DNA of 64,000 nt, taken from NCBI GenBank assembly GCA_034432635.1, contig DAOUBK010000080.1, positions 100,671 to 164,670 of the forward strand, written 5' to 3'. Positions 7,351 to 16,687 of this stretch are shown here, one piece after another; the stretch's first letter is position 1; the number at the start of each line of letters is the position of its first letter. The position numbers and the translations under genes are program-made. The DNA comes from Roseiflexus sp034432635 (lineage in GTDB: Bacteria > Chloroflexota > Chloroflexia > Chloroflexales > Roseiflexaceae). The notes under the pieces were generated by a model. That model had not been told where the DNA came from. It made no database searches and worked only from the letters and a program-made list of their open reading frames with translations.

Positions 7351-9408
7351 ATGCCAGAACCTCCTGTTCCGCCAAAGCGACCACACATGGTTTCCATCCA
7401 TGGTGACCGGTTGATCGACAACTACTTCTGGATGCGCGAACGCGACAATCCAGAGGTGATTGCCCATCTTGAAGCCGAAAACCGCTACACGGAAGAGATG
7501 ACGGCGCATACTGCCGGGCTGCGTGAACGCCTGTACCGCGAGATGTGCAGCAGATTGCGCGAGGAGGATGAAAGCGTTCCTGAACGCTACGGACCCTTCA
7601 TGTACTACACGCGCACTCAGGCGGGGCGACAATATCCGCTTGTGTGCCGTCGTCCCCTTCACGACGCGCAGGAAGAGATCCTTCTCGATATCAACACACT
7701 AGCGGAAGGACACGCCTTCACCCGTATCGGAGTCTTTCAACCAACGCACGACGGACGTCGGCTCGCCTGGTCAGTCGATGTGAATGGATCGGAAGCGTAC
7801 ACACTTTTCATCAAAGATCTGGTGACCGGCGCGCTGCTGGATCGTCCGATTCCCAACACCTACTACGGTATCGCCTGGAGCAGAGATGGACAGCACCTGT
7901 TTTACACGACCCTCGACGATGCCAGACGTCCCTATCGCGTCTACCGCCACGAGATCGGGAGCGATCCGGAAGTGGACACACTGGTGTACGAGGAGACGGA
8001 TCCCCTCTTTCACGTCGATGTTTCCCTGACCCGCAGCCGGGCATACATTGTTGTCACATCACACAGCAACACAACTTCGGAAGTGCGTGTGATCCCGGCT
8101 GATGAACCAGTACGCACATCGCGCATACTTCTGCCACGCCGCCATCGGGTTGAGTATACGGCGCATCATCACAGTAACCATTTCTACTTCCTGACAAACG
8201 ACCATGCGCTGAACTTTCGCGTCTTACGCGCCCCGGTCGATGATGTGCGTCCGGAGCGGATGGAAGAGGTCATCCCGCACCGCGACGATGTGATGATCGA
8301 TGCAATCGATCTCTTCGCCGATCATCTGGTGGCATACGAACGTGCCGATGCCCGGGAGCGCGTCGAGATCGTCGATCTGCGTACTGGCGAAGCACACCTG
8401 CTGTCATTCCCGGAGCAGGTCTACACCCTGCAACCGTGGGACAGAGACGCGCTGTGGGAACCAAACCTGGAGTTCGATACGACTGTTCTGCGGCTTCACT
8501 ATATGTCGCTCACTCAGCCGCGCACTGTCTACGACTACGATATGGTCTCGCAGGTGCTGCGGTTCGTGAAGAGCGACGTCATCCCTGACTACGATCCGTC
8601 GCACTACCGGAGCGAACGTCTGTGGGCGACTGCGAGCGATGGCGTTCGTATACCGATCTCCATCGTCTATCGCGCCGATGTGACCCGTCTGGCGCCACTG
8701 CTGCTCTACGGCTACGGGTCGTATGGTGCTACCGCCGCCCCGCGTTTCTCGCTCGAACGGATCAGCCTGCTGGAGCGCGGCGTTATCTTTGCAATCGCCC
8801 ACGTTCGCGGCGGCGGAGAACTGGGACGCGCATGGTACGAAGCTGGCAAGATGTTGAACAAGCGCAACACCTTCACCGATTTCATTGCCTGTGCTGAACA
8901 TCTGATTGCCGGAGGATACACCACCCCAGAACAACTTGCGATCATGGGACGCAGCGCCGGCGGCCTGCTGGTGGGTGCAGTCACAACGATGCGACCAGAC
9001 CTGATGAAGTGCGTGATCGCCGATGTCCCGTTTGTCGATGTGGTCAACACCATGCTCGATCCGTCGATCCCACTGACGGCAATCGAGTTCGAAGAGTGGG
9101 GAAATCCGGCGATTGTAGAACAGTACGCATATATGAAATCGTACTCCCCCTACGACAATACGACGCCGCGTGCATACCCGGCAATCCTGGCGACCGCCGG
9201 TTTGTACGATCCGCGTGTACAGTACTGGGAACCCGCCAAATGGGTCGCAAAACTACGCGAGGTCAAAACCAGCGATGCACCCGTGTTGCTGAAGACTGAA
9301 ATGACCGCTGGGCATGCCGGTCCTTCCGGTCGCTATGATCGCTTGCGCGATACAGCCTTCGAGTATGCGTTTCTTCTCGACCGCCTGGGAGTGCTATCAG
9401 CGCCCTGA
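7351..9408 (+). CDS. ptrB: Oligopeptidase B / prolyl oligopeptidase family serine peptidase (S9A)
   Basis: The 685-residue protein has the typical S9A order: an N-terminal segment with HGDRLIDNYFWMRERDNPEV, a seven-bladed propeller region (about 80-410), and an alpha/beta hydrolase domain. Catalytic residues are visible: Ser in GRSAGGLLVG, Asp in LYDPRVQYWEPAKW, and His in TAGHAGPSGRYD. The start and length match oligopeptidase B, which cuts short peptides after Lys/Arg, rather than the prolyl-specific enzyme. The cytosolic location is inferred from the lack of a signal peptide. AAGGAAGG just upstream of the ATG is a good ribosome-binding site. Confidence 0.92.
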   Translation: MPEPPVPPKRPHMVSIHGDRLIDNYFWMRERDNPEVIAHLEAENRYTEEMTAHTAGLRERLYREMCSRLREEDESVPERYGPFMYYTRTQAGRQYPLVCRRPLHDAQEEILLDINTLAEGHAFTRIGVFQPTHDGRRLAWSVDVNGSEAYTLFIKDLVTGALLDRPIPNTYYGIAWSRDGQHLFYTTLDDARRPYRVYRHEIGSDPEVDTLVYEETDPLFHVDVSLTRSRAYIVVTSHSNTTSEVRVIPADEPVRTSRILLPRRHRVEYTAHHHSNHFYFLTNDHALNFRVLRAPVDDVRPERMEEVIPHRDDVMIDAIDLFADHLVAYERADARERVEIVDLRTGEAHLLSFPEQVYTLQPWDRDALWEPNLEFDTTVLRLHYMSLTQPRTVYDYDMVSQVLRFVKSDVIPDYDPSHYRSERLWATASDGVRIPISIVYRADVTRLAPLLLYGYGSYGATAAPRFSLERISLLERGVIFAIAHVRGGGELGRAWYEAGKMLNKRNTFTDFIACAEHLIAGGYTTPEQLAIMGRSAGGLLVGAVTTMRPDLMKCVIADVPFVDVVNTMLDPSIPLTAIEFEEWGNPAIVEQYAYMKSYSPYDNTTPRAYPAILATAGLYDPRVQYWEPAKWVAKLREVKTSDAPVLLKTEMTAGHAGPSGRYDRLRDTAFEYAFLLDRLGVLSAP

Positions 9409-9499
9409 ATGCAGAGGTTCAGAACGGAATGCGCTGCGCGGTTGGGCGCATAAGAAGGCGAACGGAGCGTCCATCTATTCTCAACTATCTTGAGTCAGC

Positions 9500-9530
9500 A
9501 AAGAAAAGAGGCGCTGCAACGCAGCGCCTC
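9500..9530 (-). terminator. Rho-independent terminator of the DUF4397 gene
   Basis: A perfect 10-bp stem (GAGGCGCTGC at 9508-9517 with GCAGCGCCTC at 9521-9530) and 3-base loop lie 16 bases past the minus-strand stop. Reading the minus strand, the stem is followed by TTTTCTTT, so it terminates the leftward gene. Confidence 0.85.
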
Positions 9531-9546
9531 GCTCAACACGCGCGTT

Positions 9547-10269
9547 CTACTGCCGAACGCGCAGTTCGATCAGTGTGAATGTGTTCTTGCGGATCGACCC
9601 GACTGCATGGTAGATCACCGTCTCACCCGGACGCGCCTTCACACTGCCCACGCGAACCGGATCGGTCGTGCCTGCCAGAGCAAACTGCACGCGGAAGCGC
9701 GTGTTGACCGGCAGTTCGGCTGCCACCTGATCGCCGTTGGCGACGTTCGGGATCACTGCCAGAGCGGCAGGCGACGAGAACGTCTTGACGATCAGGTCAA
9801 CGGGGGGCAGCGGCGCCGTGTGGCGCGCCACAATCCGACCATTCCCAGAGCTTACTGGCGTCACATCATTCATGAACTTCGATGCTGTTGGAGCGCCCCC
9901 TTCGGTCAGATGCGCGACGATCGTCGCATTCTCGCCAGCCGCAAACGGAACTGTTGCAGCAACCGCGACCGGACCGCTGCACGGGGGTGTGGACAGCGAG
10001 GGCGAGAGATGGATCTTGATGTCGTATGAACCGGCAGGTAGCTCGATTGGACCAACGGTGTTGGTGTACTTGAAGCGCGTCAATGCGCATGCTCCATTCA
10101 CCGACACATCGACTGGCAGGCTTGGCTGGAGCCCGAGATCGTGGCCCGGAATACCATGGACGACATACACCTTTGCACTGCCTGCTGCCTGCGCAGGGGC
10201 GAGTGAGATGAGCAAAGCAAGCGCGACTGCGACGAGTGCAACGAGCATGATGAACGATCGGCGAATCAC
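9547..10269 (-). CDS. Secreted DUF4397 domain-containing protein
   Basis: About 240 residues with an N-terminal signal peptide (basic start, then a hydrophobic core and an AQAAG-type cleavage site). The mature part begins KVYVVHGIPGHDLGLQPSLPVDV. This opening, plus GPIELPAGSYDIKI and a later VDLIVKTF repeat-like segment, fits the DUF4397 family of extracellular beta-sandwich proteins, whose function is unknown. I chose the GTG at 10267-10269 because GGGAG lies ten bases upstream; the longer frame adds a polar stretch before the signal peptide. The gene is monocistronic, with its own terminator just downstream. Confidence 0.82.
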   Translation of the reverse strand: MIRRSFIMLVALVAVALALLISLAPAQAAGSAKVYVVHGIPGHDLGLQPSLPVDVSVNGACALTRFKYTNTVGPIELPAGSYDIKIHLSPSLSTPPCSGPVAVAATVPFAAGENATIVAHLTEGGAPTASKFMNDVTPVSSGNGRIVARHTAPLPPVDLIVKTFSSPAALAVIPNVANGDQVAAELPVNTRFRVQFALAGTTDPVRVGSVKARPGETVIYHAVGSIRKNTFTLIELRVRQ

Positions 10270-10388
10270 GTTGGGTGTTCTCCCTTTCTTTCTTCCTTCT
10301 TCACTTCGATTGCCTGGAGACGCAAACGCTTGCTGTTGATTATACGTAGGCGCTTCCAAAATGGATGTCTCCGAGTCATCATTACTTT

Positions 10389-10417
10389 TTATTCATGTTA
10401 TACTTTTGTGCTATACT
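10389..10417 (+). promoter_or_regulatory. Possible sigma-70-type promoter of the small HTH gene
   Basis: TATACT at 10412-10417 lies 17 bases after a weak TTATTC (10389-10394) in a markedly AT-rich stretch, about 35 bases before the start codon. Only the -10 element is convincing. Confidence 0.45.
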
Positions 10418-10452
10418 CTAGCCTGTGATGTAGCCTGCTGAAAGGAAGGACC

Positions 10453-10863
10453 ATGACACAACGACGCGGCGGCATCAAACGCAGTTCACAACTGACATTC
10501 CGACGACGCCTGTTCATCGCGCGCCTGTTGCTGCGGGGCCCGGCATCGATCGAAGACCTGATCACAGCCGTGCAGCAAGAACTTGGCGCCGAAGGATACC
10601 CATCGGCAGCCGTTGCGGCTCTCAAGCACGACCTCGACGCACTCAAGTCGTCCTATGGCTGTCGGATCAGTTTCAATCGTGAAGCAGGCGGCTACGTGCT
10701 GGAAGACCTCGGCACGCTGGCATTGCTGAAAGGATCAGAACCGGTTCGTGAGGCGATCCATATAGTCAAAGCGCATTTTCCTGCCGACTCTTCGGAGGCA
10801 GGCGTCGCCCACGTGCATAAGACCCTGGATTATCTTCGTCTGCTGGCAGCCCTTGAACCATAG
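10453..10863 (+). CDS. Small helix-turn-helix protein resembling the N-terminus of WYL/DeoR-type regulators
   Basis: The 136-residue basic protein has a winged-helix-like front: FRRRLFIARLLLRGPASIEDLITAVQ, then SAAVAALKHDLDALKSSYGCRISFNREAGGYVL. The pattern of a helix pair followed by a 'D..AL...YG..I.....GGY.L' wing is typical of WYL or DeoR regulators. The usual C-terminal WYL or sugar-binding domain is missing, replaced by about 45 residues of helical sequence, so this is a single-domain transcription factor or a shortened relative. AAGGAAGG precedes the ATG. It is followed after 146 bases by the beta-mannosidase gene, which it might control; that is only an inference from position. Confidence 0.6.
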   Translation: MTQRRGGIKRSSQLTFRRRLFIARLLLRGPASIEDLITAVQQELGAEGYPSAAVAALKHDLDALKSSYGCRISFNREAGGYVLEDLGTLALLKGSEPVREAIHIVKAHFPADSSEAGVAHVHKTLDYLRLLAALEP

Positions 10864-11009
10864 GGTGTCACAGACTGCGGCGCCAAACTGAATGCGTTCC
10901 GGTGACGAAAGAGCGTTGGTTCTCGACCCAGACGAGTTGTGTCGCACGACTGACCATGGCGACAGTCCGGTTGCCTCGTCTGGGTCGATGTATGTACCGG
11001 AGGACGTTA

Positions 11010-13511
11010 ATGCGGCAGATCATGCTTTCCAGTGGCTGGCACCTCAGGCAGCGCGATCCATCGCGTGATCTCGCCTCACAGATCGATGAGGAGGAGGGAT
11101 GGATACCGGCAACTGTCCCCGGCGTCGTGCATCACGACCTGATCGCCGCCGGCTTGTTGCCCGATCCCTTCGAGGGGCTGAATGAACGTGCGGCACAGTG
11201 GGTCGGTGAAGTCGACTGGTTGTACCGCTGCGATGTCGAGATTGCCGATGCTCTTGCACCCGACGAAACGGCGATGCTCTGCTTCGATGGACTCGACACC
11301 TTCGCGAAGGTCTGGCTCGACGATGTCATGGTGCTGTCCAGCGATAATATGTTCGTACCACGCCGCATCGAGGTGACGCGCTTGATCCACACCAGTCGCA
11401 ATCGGTTGATCGTGCTGTTCGAGTCGGCTCTGCGGCGCGGGCGGGCGCGTGAAGCCGAAGGTGGCGTGCTGCCGCTCTGGAATGGTGATAGCAGCCGCCT
11501 CTATGTGCGCAAGGCGCAGTACCACTATGGTTGGGACTGGGGTCCAACCCTGCTTACCGCCGGTCCCTGGCGTCCGGTTCGCCTGGAAGTGTTCAGTGCC
11601 CGGATTGCCGACATCCATTGCCCGGTCGAGGTTGCACCCGATCTCCGGATTGCGACGATTCCAGTGCAGATCCTCGTCGAAGCAGGGAGCGCGATTGCGC
11701 GCAATGCACAGGAACTGGCACTCTTCTTCGCCAGCATGACGGTCCAGGTCGATCTCTTCGATCCTGATGGTGCGCCGGCCGCCTCTATCACCCTGCCGGT
11801 CGTCGATGGCAGGAGCAACACCGATCTGATCGTTTTTGCGCCGCGCCTCTGGTGGCCTAACGGTTATGGCGACCAGCCGCTGTATCACCTGGTTGTTGCG
11901 CTCCAGCGCAATGGTGACATACTCGACCGGCGAGAATTGCGTCTTGGTCTGCGACGGTTACGCCTGGTGCAGGACCCGCTCGAAGGCGAACCCGGTGCCA
12001 CCTTCCTGTTCGAGATCAACAATGTGCCGATCTTCTGTGGTGGAGCGAACTGGATCCCCGCCGACAGTTTCGTGACGCGCATCACACCGGAGCGCTATCG
12101 CGTCTGGTGTGAGCAAGCCGCTGCGGCGAACATGGTCATGCTGCGTGTCTGGGGCGGCGGCATCTATGAGCACGACGCGTTCTACGATGCCTGTGACGAG
12201 TTAGGGTTGTTGGTATGGCAGGATTTCATGTTTGCCTGCGGCATCTATCCCGCTCCCGGATGGTTGCGCGACAGTGTACGCGCCGAAGCGGAAGCGCAGG
12301 TGCGTCGTCTGCGGCATCATTCGTGTCTGGTGCTCTGGTGCGGTAACAACGAAGATTATCAGATAGCGGCTGCTACCGGTCGCTATGATCCCAACCTTAC
12401 CCCCGAAGAGAATGCTAACCGCTTCCCTGCACGGGTGCTGTACGAGCGTCTGCTGCCTGCCATCTGTGCCGATCTCGATCCAACCCGTCCCTACTGGCCC
12501 GGAAGTCCGTATGGTGGCGCGGATGGCAACGATCAGACCTTCGGCGACCGGCATACCTGGGAGATCTGGCACGGACCGGTTGCGCCGTACCAGGAATATG
12601 CAACCTACCACGGGCGCTTCGTCAGCGAATTCGGGATGCAGGCGTTTCCCGATCGCGCGACCATCGAGGCCTGTGCGCCACCTGCCGAACGCTACCCGCA
12701 GAGTCGAACGCTCGATCATCACAATAAAGCCACCGACGCTCCGCGCCGCCTGGCGGTTTATCTGAACGACAATGTCCGCATTCCGCCTGACCTGGATGGG
12801 TATATCTACGCCACGCAACTGGTGCAGGCGGAGGCGCTGGCGACGGCAATCCGCGCCTGGCGACGGCGGTGGGGTGGCCCGGGACGCTACGCAACCGCGG
12901 GTGCGCTGGTCTGGCAACTCAACGATTGCTGGCCCGTCATTAGCTGGTCGATGATCGATTACTATCTGCGCCCCAAACCATCGTTCTACGCTGTGCGCCG
13001 GGCGCTCGCACCGATCGCTCCCGGTCTGTCGCGCGCTGCCGATAGTGTTGAACTGTGGGTGGTGAATGGAACCACTGCAGCAGCGGACGTCGAGGTGGAA
13101 CTGCGCACCTGGACCCTCAGCGGCGATCTGGTGGCGCTCGAAAAATTGAGCGTCGCACTTCTTCCCAATCGCACGACCGAACTGGGGCAGTTTGGTTTCG
13201 ACCCTGGATCTGCGCTCATTTTCGAGGCACGCCTGATTGTAAATGACGGGATCGTGGCGCGTGCCTCGCTCTGGCCCGAACCGTTCAAGTATCTGTCCCT
13301 CCCCGATCCGGTGATTGTGCTCGACCTGGCGCCTGGCGATTATCTGCACCTGCGCGCTGCGCGTCCTGCCAAAGGGGTCGTGCTCTCTGCCGGCGATGGC
13401 GTTGCCTGGAGTGATAATTATCTCGATCTGATGCCCGGCGATGAACAGGTGATCCATGCTGGCGGTCTCGGCGAACGACCGGTCAGTGTGCGCTGGCTGG
13501 GAATGATGTGA
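11010..13511 (+). CDS. Glycoside hydrolase family 2 protein, beta-mannosidase-like
   Basis: The 833-residue protein shows the GH2 order: an N-terminal sugar-binding jelly roll beginning SSGWHLRQRD, an immunoglobulin-like domain, a TIM barrel and C-terminal beta domains. Typical beta-mannosidase segments include YHYGWDWGP, WGGGIYEHDAFYDACDELGLLVWQDFMFACG, the acid/base region WCGNNEDYQ, and the nucleophile region SEFGMQAFP. It should remove beta-linked mannose from the non-reducing ends of oligosaccharides, probably in the cytoplasm since no signal peptide is seen. The ATG at 11010 has GGAGG six bases upstream; a longer frame to 10902 has no support. Confidence 0.9.
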   Translation: MRQIMLSSGWHLRQRDPSRDLASQIDEEEGWIPATVPGVVHHDLIAAGLLPDPFEGLNERAAQWVGEVDWLYRCDVEIADALAPDETAMLCFDGLDTFAKVWLDDVMVLSSDNMFVPRRIEVTRLIHTSRNRLIVLFESALRRGRAREAEGGVLPLWNGDSSRLYVRKAQYHYGWDWGPTLLTAGPWRPVRLEVFSARIADIHCPVEVAPDLRIATIPVQILVEAGSAIARNAQELALFFASMTVQVDLFDPDGAPAASITLPVVDGRSNTDLIVFAPRLWWPNGYGDQPLYHLVVALQRNGDILDRRELRLGLRRLRLVQDPLEGEPGATFLFEINNVPIFCGGANWIPADSFVTRITPERYRVWCEQAAAANMVMLRVWGGGIYEHDAFYDACDELGLLVWQDFMFACGIYPAPGWLRDSVRAEAEAQVRRLRHHSCLVLWCGNNEDYQIAAATGRYDPNLTPEENANRFPARVLYERLLPAICADLDPTRPYWPGSPYGGADGNDQTFGDRHTWEIWHGPVAPYQEYATYHGRFVSEFGMQAFPDRATIEACAPPAERYPQSRTLDHHNKATDAPRRLAVYLNDNVRIPPDLDGYIYATQLVQAEALATAIRAWRRRWGGPGRYATAGALVWQLNDCWPVISWSMIDYYLRPKPSFYAVRRALAPIAPGLSRAADSVELWVVNGTTAAADVEVELRTWTLSGDLVALEKLSVALLPNRTTELGQFGFDPGSALIFEARLIVNDGIVARASLWPEPFKYLSLPDPVIVLDLAPGDYLHLRAARPAKGVVLSAGDGVAWSDNYLDLMPGDEQVIHAGGLGERPVSVRWLGMM

Positions 13512-14101
13512 CGGGGCAGGGTGCGCTGCCGGCTTGAGTTCATCGCACATGCCGGAGCGGGCGCGCGAAGCCGCCCTCAACTGTAGCTGTGGGAGTGCGC
13601 AACCGTCTTTCGGTAAAGTGACCGGTGTCGGACAGCGTGGCACTTTGCTACTTGAGGCGTGTGGCTCGACCGGGGCTTTGCTGAAGTTGCCAGGGATTGC
13701 GGTGCCGCGACGCGGTGTGGTTTTCGTCGCGCCCTTTCAGTCGCACGCAGGGTCGCTGGCGATTGGCTGATGAGCGCTGGCAGATCGCCGGCTACGCCAG
13801 GACTTCTGGGCAGATGTGCATCGGATGTATCCCTGGCCTGGCATTTGCACTGTAGCACTTCTCAGATCAGGTTGGACATATCGCACAGGCTCGAACACTC
13901 CACCGGAAGCGTGTAATCCTTACGACACGGCAAGCGCCGGGTCTGATCTTTCTGTGCGGATACGGCTCAGCAGTGCGTATTTCCTGGACGAGAAGCACGA
14001 CTCCTGTGTGATATAATGGAACATATGAGCGTAACCGGCTCTCAGGTCAGCATCACTTAGGTTGATCGAATCGCTGTTCAGTGCAAGTCAGGCGGTGCAG
14101 T
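13512..14101. other. Gene-free 590-base region before radA
   Basis: No frame here resembles a known protein. Several arginine- and serine-rich open frames exist on both strands, but they look compositional. A TATAAT hexamer at 14012-14017 in the context GTGATATAATGG is a good -10 for radA; no matching -35 was found at the normal distance. A decayed gene cannot be excluded. Confidence 0.45.
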
Positions 14102-15475
14102 GTGGCAAAAGCGCGTACCGTATTCGTCTGCCAGCAGTGCGGTTCCCAGCAATCGCGCTGGATGGGTAGATGCCCGGATTGTGGAACATGGGACAGCCTG
14201 GTTGAACAGACCGAGCGACGGGATGTGACGCCGCGCAGTCGCGGTCCCGTTCCGGGCGTGCAGAGTCAACCGGTGGGTTTGCGCGATGTCGCCATCGGCG
14301 GCTTTGTGCGTCTGCCGGTGCTGGGAAGTGAGTTTGCCGGGGTGCTGGGTGGTGGCCTGGTACCCGGCAGCGTTGTGCTGGTCGGCGGCGAACCGGGGAT
14401 CGGCAAAAGCAGCCTGTTACTTCAGGCTGCCGCTCATTTTGCAGAGCACGTCGGTCCAGCGCTCTACGTCTCGGCTGAAGAGTCGGTGCAGCAGATCAAA
14501 CTGCGCGCAGCGCGCATGGGGCTGGAACCGGAACACCTGCTGGTCTACTCCGAAACGAATCTGAACGTCATTCTCGATCAGATTGCGGCGCTCAAACCGC
14601 ACCTGGTGGTCGTCGATTCGATCCAGACGGTGTATCTGAACGAGATCAGCTCGGCTGCCGGCAGTGTCAGTCAGGTGCGTGAAGGGGCGTTGCGCTTGCT
14701 GCGGCTTGCCAAAGATCACGCCATTCCCATGTTTCTGGTCGGTCACGTGACCAAAGAAGGAACCATTGCCGGACCGCGCGTGCTGGAACATATTGTCGAT
14801 GTGGTGCTATACCTTGAGGGGGATCGCTTCCATCAGTACCGGTTGCTGCGCGGCGTTAAGAATCGTTTTGGCTCGACGGACGAGGTCGGTGTTTTCGAGA
14901 TGACGGCGCAGGGGTTGTGCGAAGTGCCCAACCCTTCACAGGCGTTTCTGTCGGAGCGCACCGCCGATGCGCCTGGATCGGCAGTGGCGGTGACGATGGA
15001 AGGAACGCGCCCGATCTTGGTGGAAGTCCAGGCGCTGACCGCCAGCAGCGCCAGCGCCCAACCACGCCGTACCGCCAACGGATTCGATATGAACCGGTTG
15101 TTGATGCTGGTGGCGGTGCTGACTAAACGTGTCGGCTTGCCTTTGTTCAATCAGGACGTTTATGTTAACATTGTAGGCGGTCTGCGTATTGATGAACCGG
15201 CCGTCGATCTGGCAGTTGCAGTTGCGATTGCGTCGTCATTCCGCAATCGGCGCGTGCACCCCGATCTCGCTATGGTTGGCGAAGTCGGGCTGGCAGGGGA
15301 GTTGCGCAGCGCAGGGCAACTGGAACGGCGTCTGATGGAAGCGTCGGGGCTTGGTTTCACCCGCGCGCTCTGTCCGGAAACAGCCCATCCGCCGCGGGTG
15401 GATGGGCTTGGCGTTGTGATGGCGCGCGCGCTCGCCGACGCGATCGAGATCGCGCTGCGCGACCCTGGATCGTAG
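14102..15475 (+). CDS. radA: DNA repair protein RadA (Sms)
   Basis: The 457-residue protein has the complete RadA layout. An N-terminal C4 zinc finger is formed by CQQCG and CPDCG; a RecA-like ATPase has Walker A GEPGIGKSS and Walker B VVVDSIQ; the RadA-specific KNRFG motif follows; and a C-terminal Lon-protease-like domain lacks protease activity. It promotes branch migration of recombination intermediates. I chose the GTG at 14102 (MAKARTVFVCQQ) because AGGCGG lies six bases upstream and family members start here; a GTG at 14081 is the alternative. The PIN-TRAM gene follows 126 bases downstream on the same strand, an arrangement common in bacteria. Confidence 0.95.
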   Translation: MAKARTVFVCQQCGSQQSRWMGRCPDCGTWDSLVEQTERRDVTPRSRGPVPGVQSQPVGLRDVAIGGFVRLPVLGSEFAGVLGGGLVPGSVVLVGGEPGIGKSSLLLQAAAHFAEHVGPALYVSAEESVQQIKLRAARMGLEPEHLLVYSETNLNVILDQIAALKPHLVVVDSIQTVYLNEISSAAGSVSQVREGALRLLRLAKDHAIPMFLVGHVTKEGTIAGPRVLEHIVDVVLYLEGDRFHQYRLLRGVKNRFGSTDEVGVFEMTAQGLCEVPNPSQAFLSERTADAPGSAVAVTMEGTRPILVEVQALTASSASAQPRRTANGFDMNRLLMLVAVLTKRVGLPLFNQDVYVNIVGGLRIDEPAVDLAVAVAIASSFRNRRVHPDLAMVGEVGLAGELRSAGQLERRLMEASGLGFTRALCPETAHPPRVDGLGVVMARALADAIEIALRDPGS

Positions 15476-15601
15476 CACGGAGGCGACGTGTAGCAACCAA
15501 CGGGTAGATGTTCATTGCTCTCCGCCATCTGTTTACAGGCTGCAACGCGGGTGTCTGCATCGGTGATCGGCGATGATGATAATTCTAGATGCTCACATTC
15601 A

Positions 15602-16687
15602 ATGAACATTAGTCTCAATTTTCTGGTTCGTCTGGCAGGAATGTTCGGGTTGGGGTACCTGGGTTTTCGTATCGGCCTCGCATTATCGGGTGAGCCACCA
15701 AACGAGACCGAGATACTGGCGACTCAATTGCTGACGCTGGCGGGTGCTGGATTGGGATTGTTGACCACCCATCGCTGGACAGTCGAGCCAGTGCGTGATC
15801 TGATGCGCCACATGCGCAGCGTTTCGATGGCTGAGTTGACGGCGCTGGTGTTTGGCGCACTGGCCGGTCTCATCTTTGCCGTGCTCCTGTCCATTCCTCT
15901 GGCGCAACTGCCGCCGCCGGTCGGTCAGTTCGCGCCGATCGTCGCTGCCGGGGTGCTGGCATACCTCGGCGCACTCCTCTTTTCCAGCCGCAAAAAGGAT
16001 ATTGCCGATCTGTTGCTAGCGTCGCGGCGCGGCACATTCTCCTGGTCGCAACAGTTCGGTGATGCGATCCAGCCGCAGCGACGCTACCTGATCGATACGT
16101 CCGCGATCATCGATGGGCGCATCGTGGCAGTGGCGCAGATCGGGTTCATCGAAGGGACGCTGCTGGTTCCCAATTTTGTACTGCACGAACTGCAATCGCT
16201 GGCGGACTCAGCCGACGAACTGCGCCGGATGAAGGGGCGTCGCGGTCTCGAAATACTGAACACGGTGCAGAAACAGATGCACAACACCGTCGAGGTGCTG
16301 AACGTCGAGGTGCCGGGAACGATGGACGTGGACGAGAAACTGGTCATCCTGGCACGCCAGTATCGCTGCCCGGTGATCACGAACGACCATAATCTGGGGC
16401 GGATTGCCGAACTCCAGGGGGTCAAAGTGCTGAGTCTGAACCAGCTTGCCGATGCCATGCGTCCACCCGTCGTTCCCGGTCAGGACCTGCGGGTAACGAT
16501 TCGGGACATCGGGCGCGAACGTGAGCAGGGCATCTCCTTTCTGGAAGATGGGACGATGGTGGTGGTGGAGGATGCGCGCCGCCTGATCGGGCGCGAAGTG
16601 GATACCATCGTGACGCGCGTGTATCAGACCCAGACGGGTCGGATTGTGTTTGCGCAATTGCGCATTGAACAGGTGGTGAAGGGGTGA
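15602..16687 (+). CDS. PIN/TRAM domain membrane protein (YacL family)
   Basis: The 361-residue protein starts with four hydrophobic segments (about residues 5-25, 40-60, 80-105 and 112-130), like YacL. Next comes a PIN domain starting YLIDTSAIIDGRI with acidic residues in VDEKLVILA and ITNDHNLGRIAE, and finally a TRAM-like RNA-binding end with GISFLEDGTMVVVEDA. PIN domains are metal-dependent ribonucleases, so this is probably a membrane-anchored RNase acting on an unknown RNA. The ATG at 15602 was chosen because the extra upstream frame is polar and unlike the family. No clear ribosome site is present. Confidence 0.88.
   Translation: MNISLNFLVRLAGMFGLGYLGFRIGLALSGEPPNETEILATQLLTLAGAGLGLLTTHRWTVEPVRDLMRHMRSVSMAELTALVFGALAGLIFAVLLSIPLAQLPPPVGQFAPIVAAGVLAYLGALLFSSRKKDIADLLLASRRGTFSWSQQFGDAIQPQRRYLIDTSAIIDGRIVAVAQIGFIEGTLLVPNFVLHELQSLADSADELRRMKGRRGLEILNTVQKQMHNTVEVLNVEVPGTMDVDEKLVILARQYRCPVITNDHNLGRIAELQGVKVLSLNQLADAMRPPVVPGQDLRVTIRDIGREREQGISFLEDGTMVVVEDARRLIGREVDTIVTRVYQTQTGRIVFAQLRIEQVVKG

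Noticed and set aside
12201..13643. Long minus-strand open frame of 480 codons opposite the beta-mannosidase gene
   Set aside because: The plus strand encodes a full GH2 enzyme with catalytic motifs. The minus frame has no known motifs, and its length follows from high-GC codon use of the real gene.
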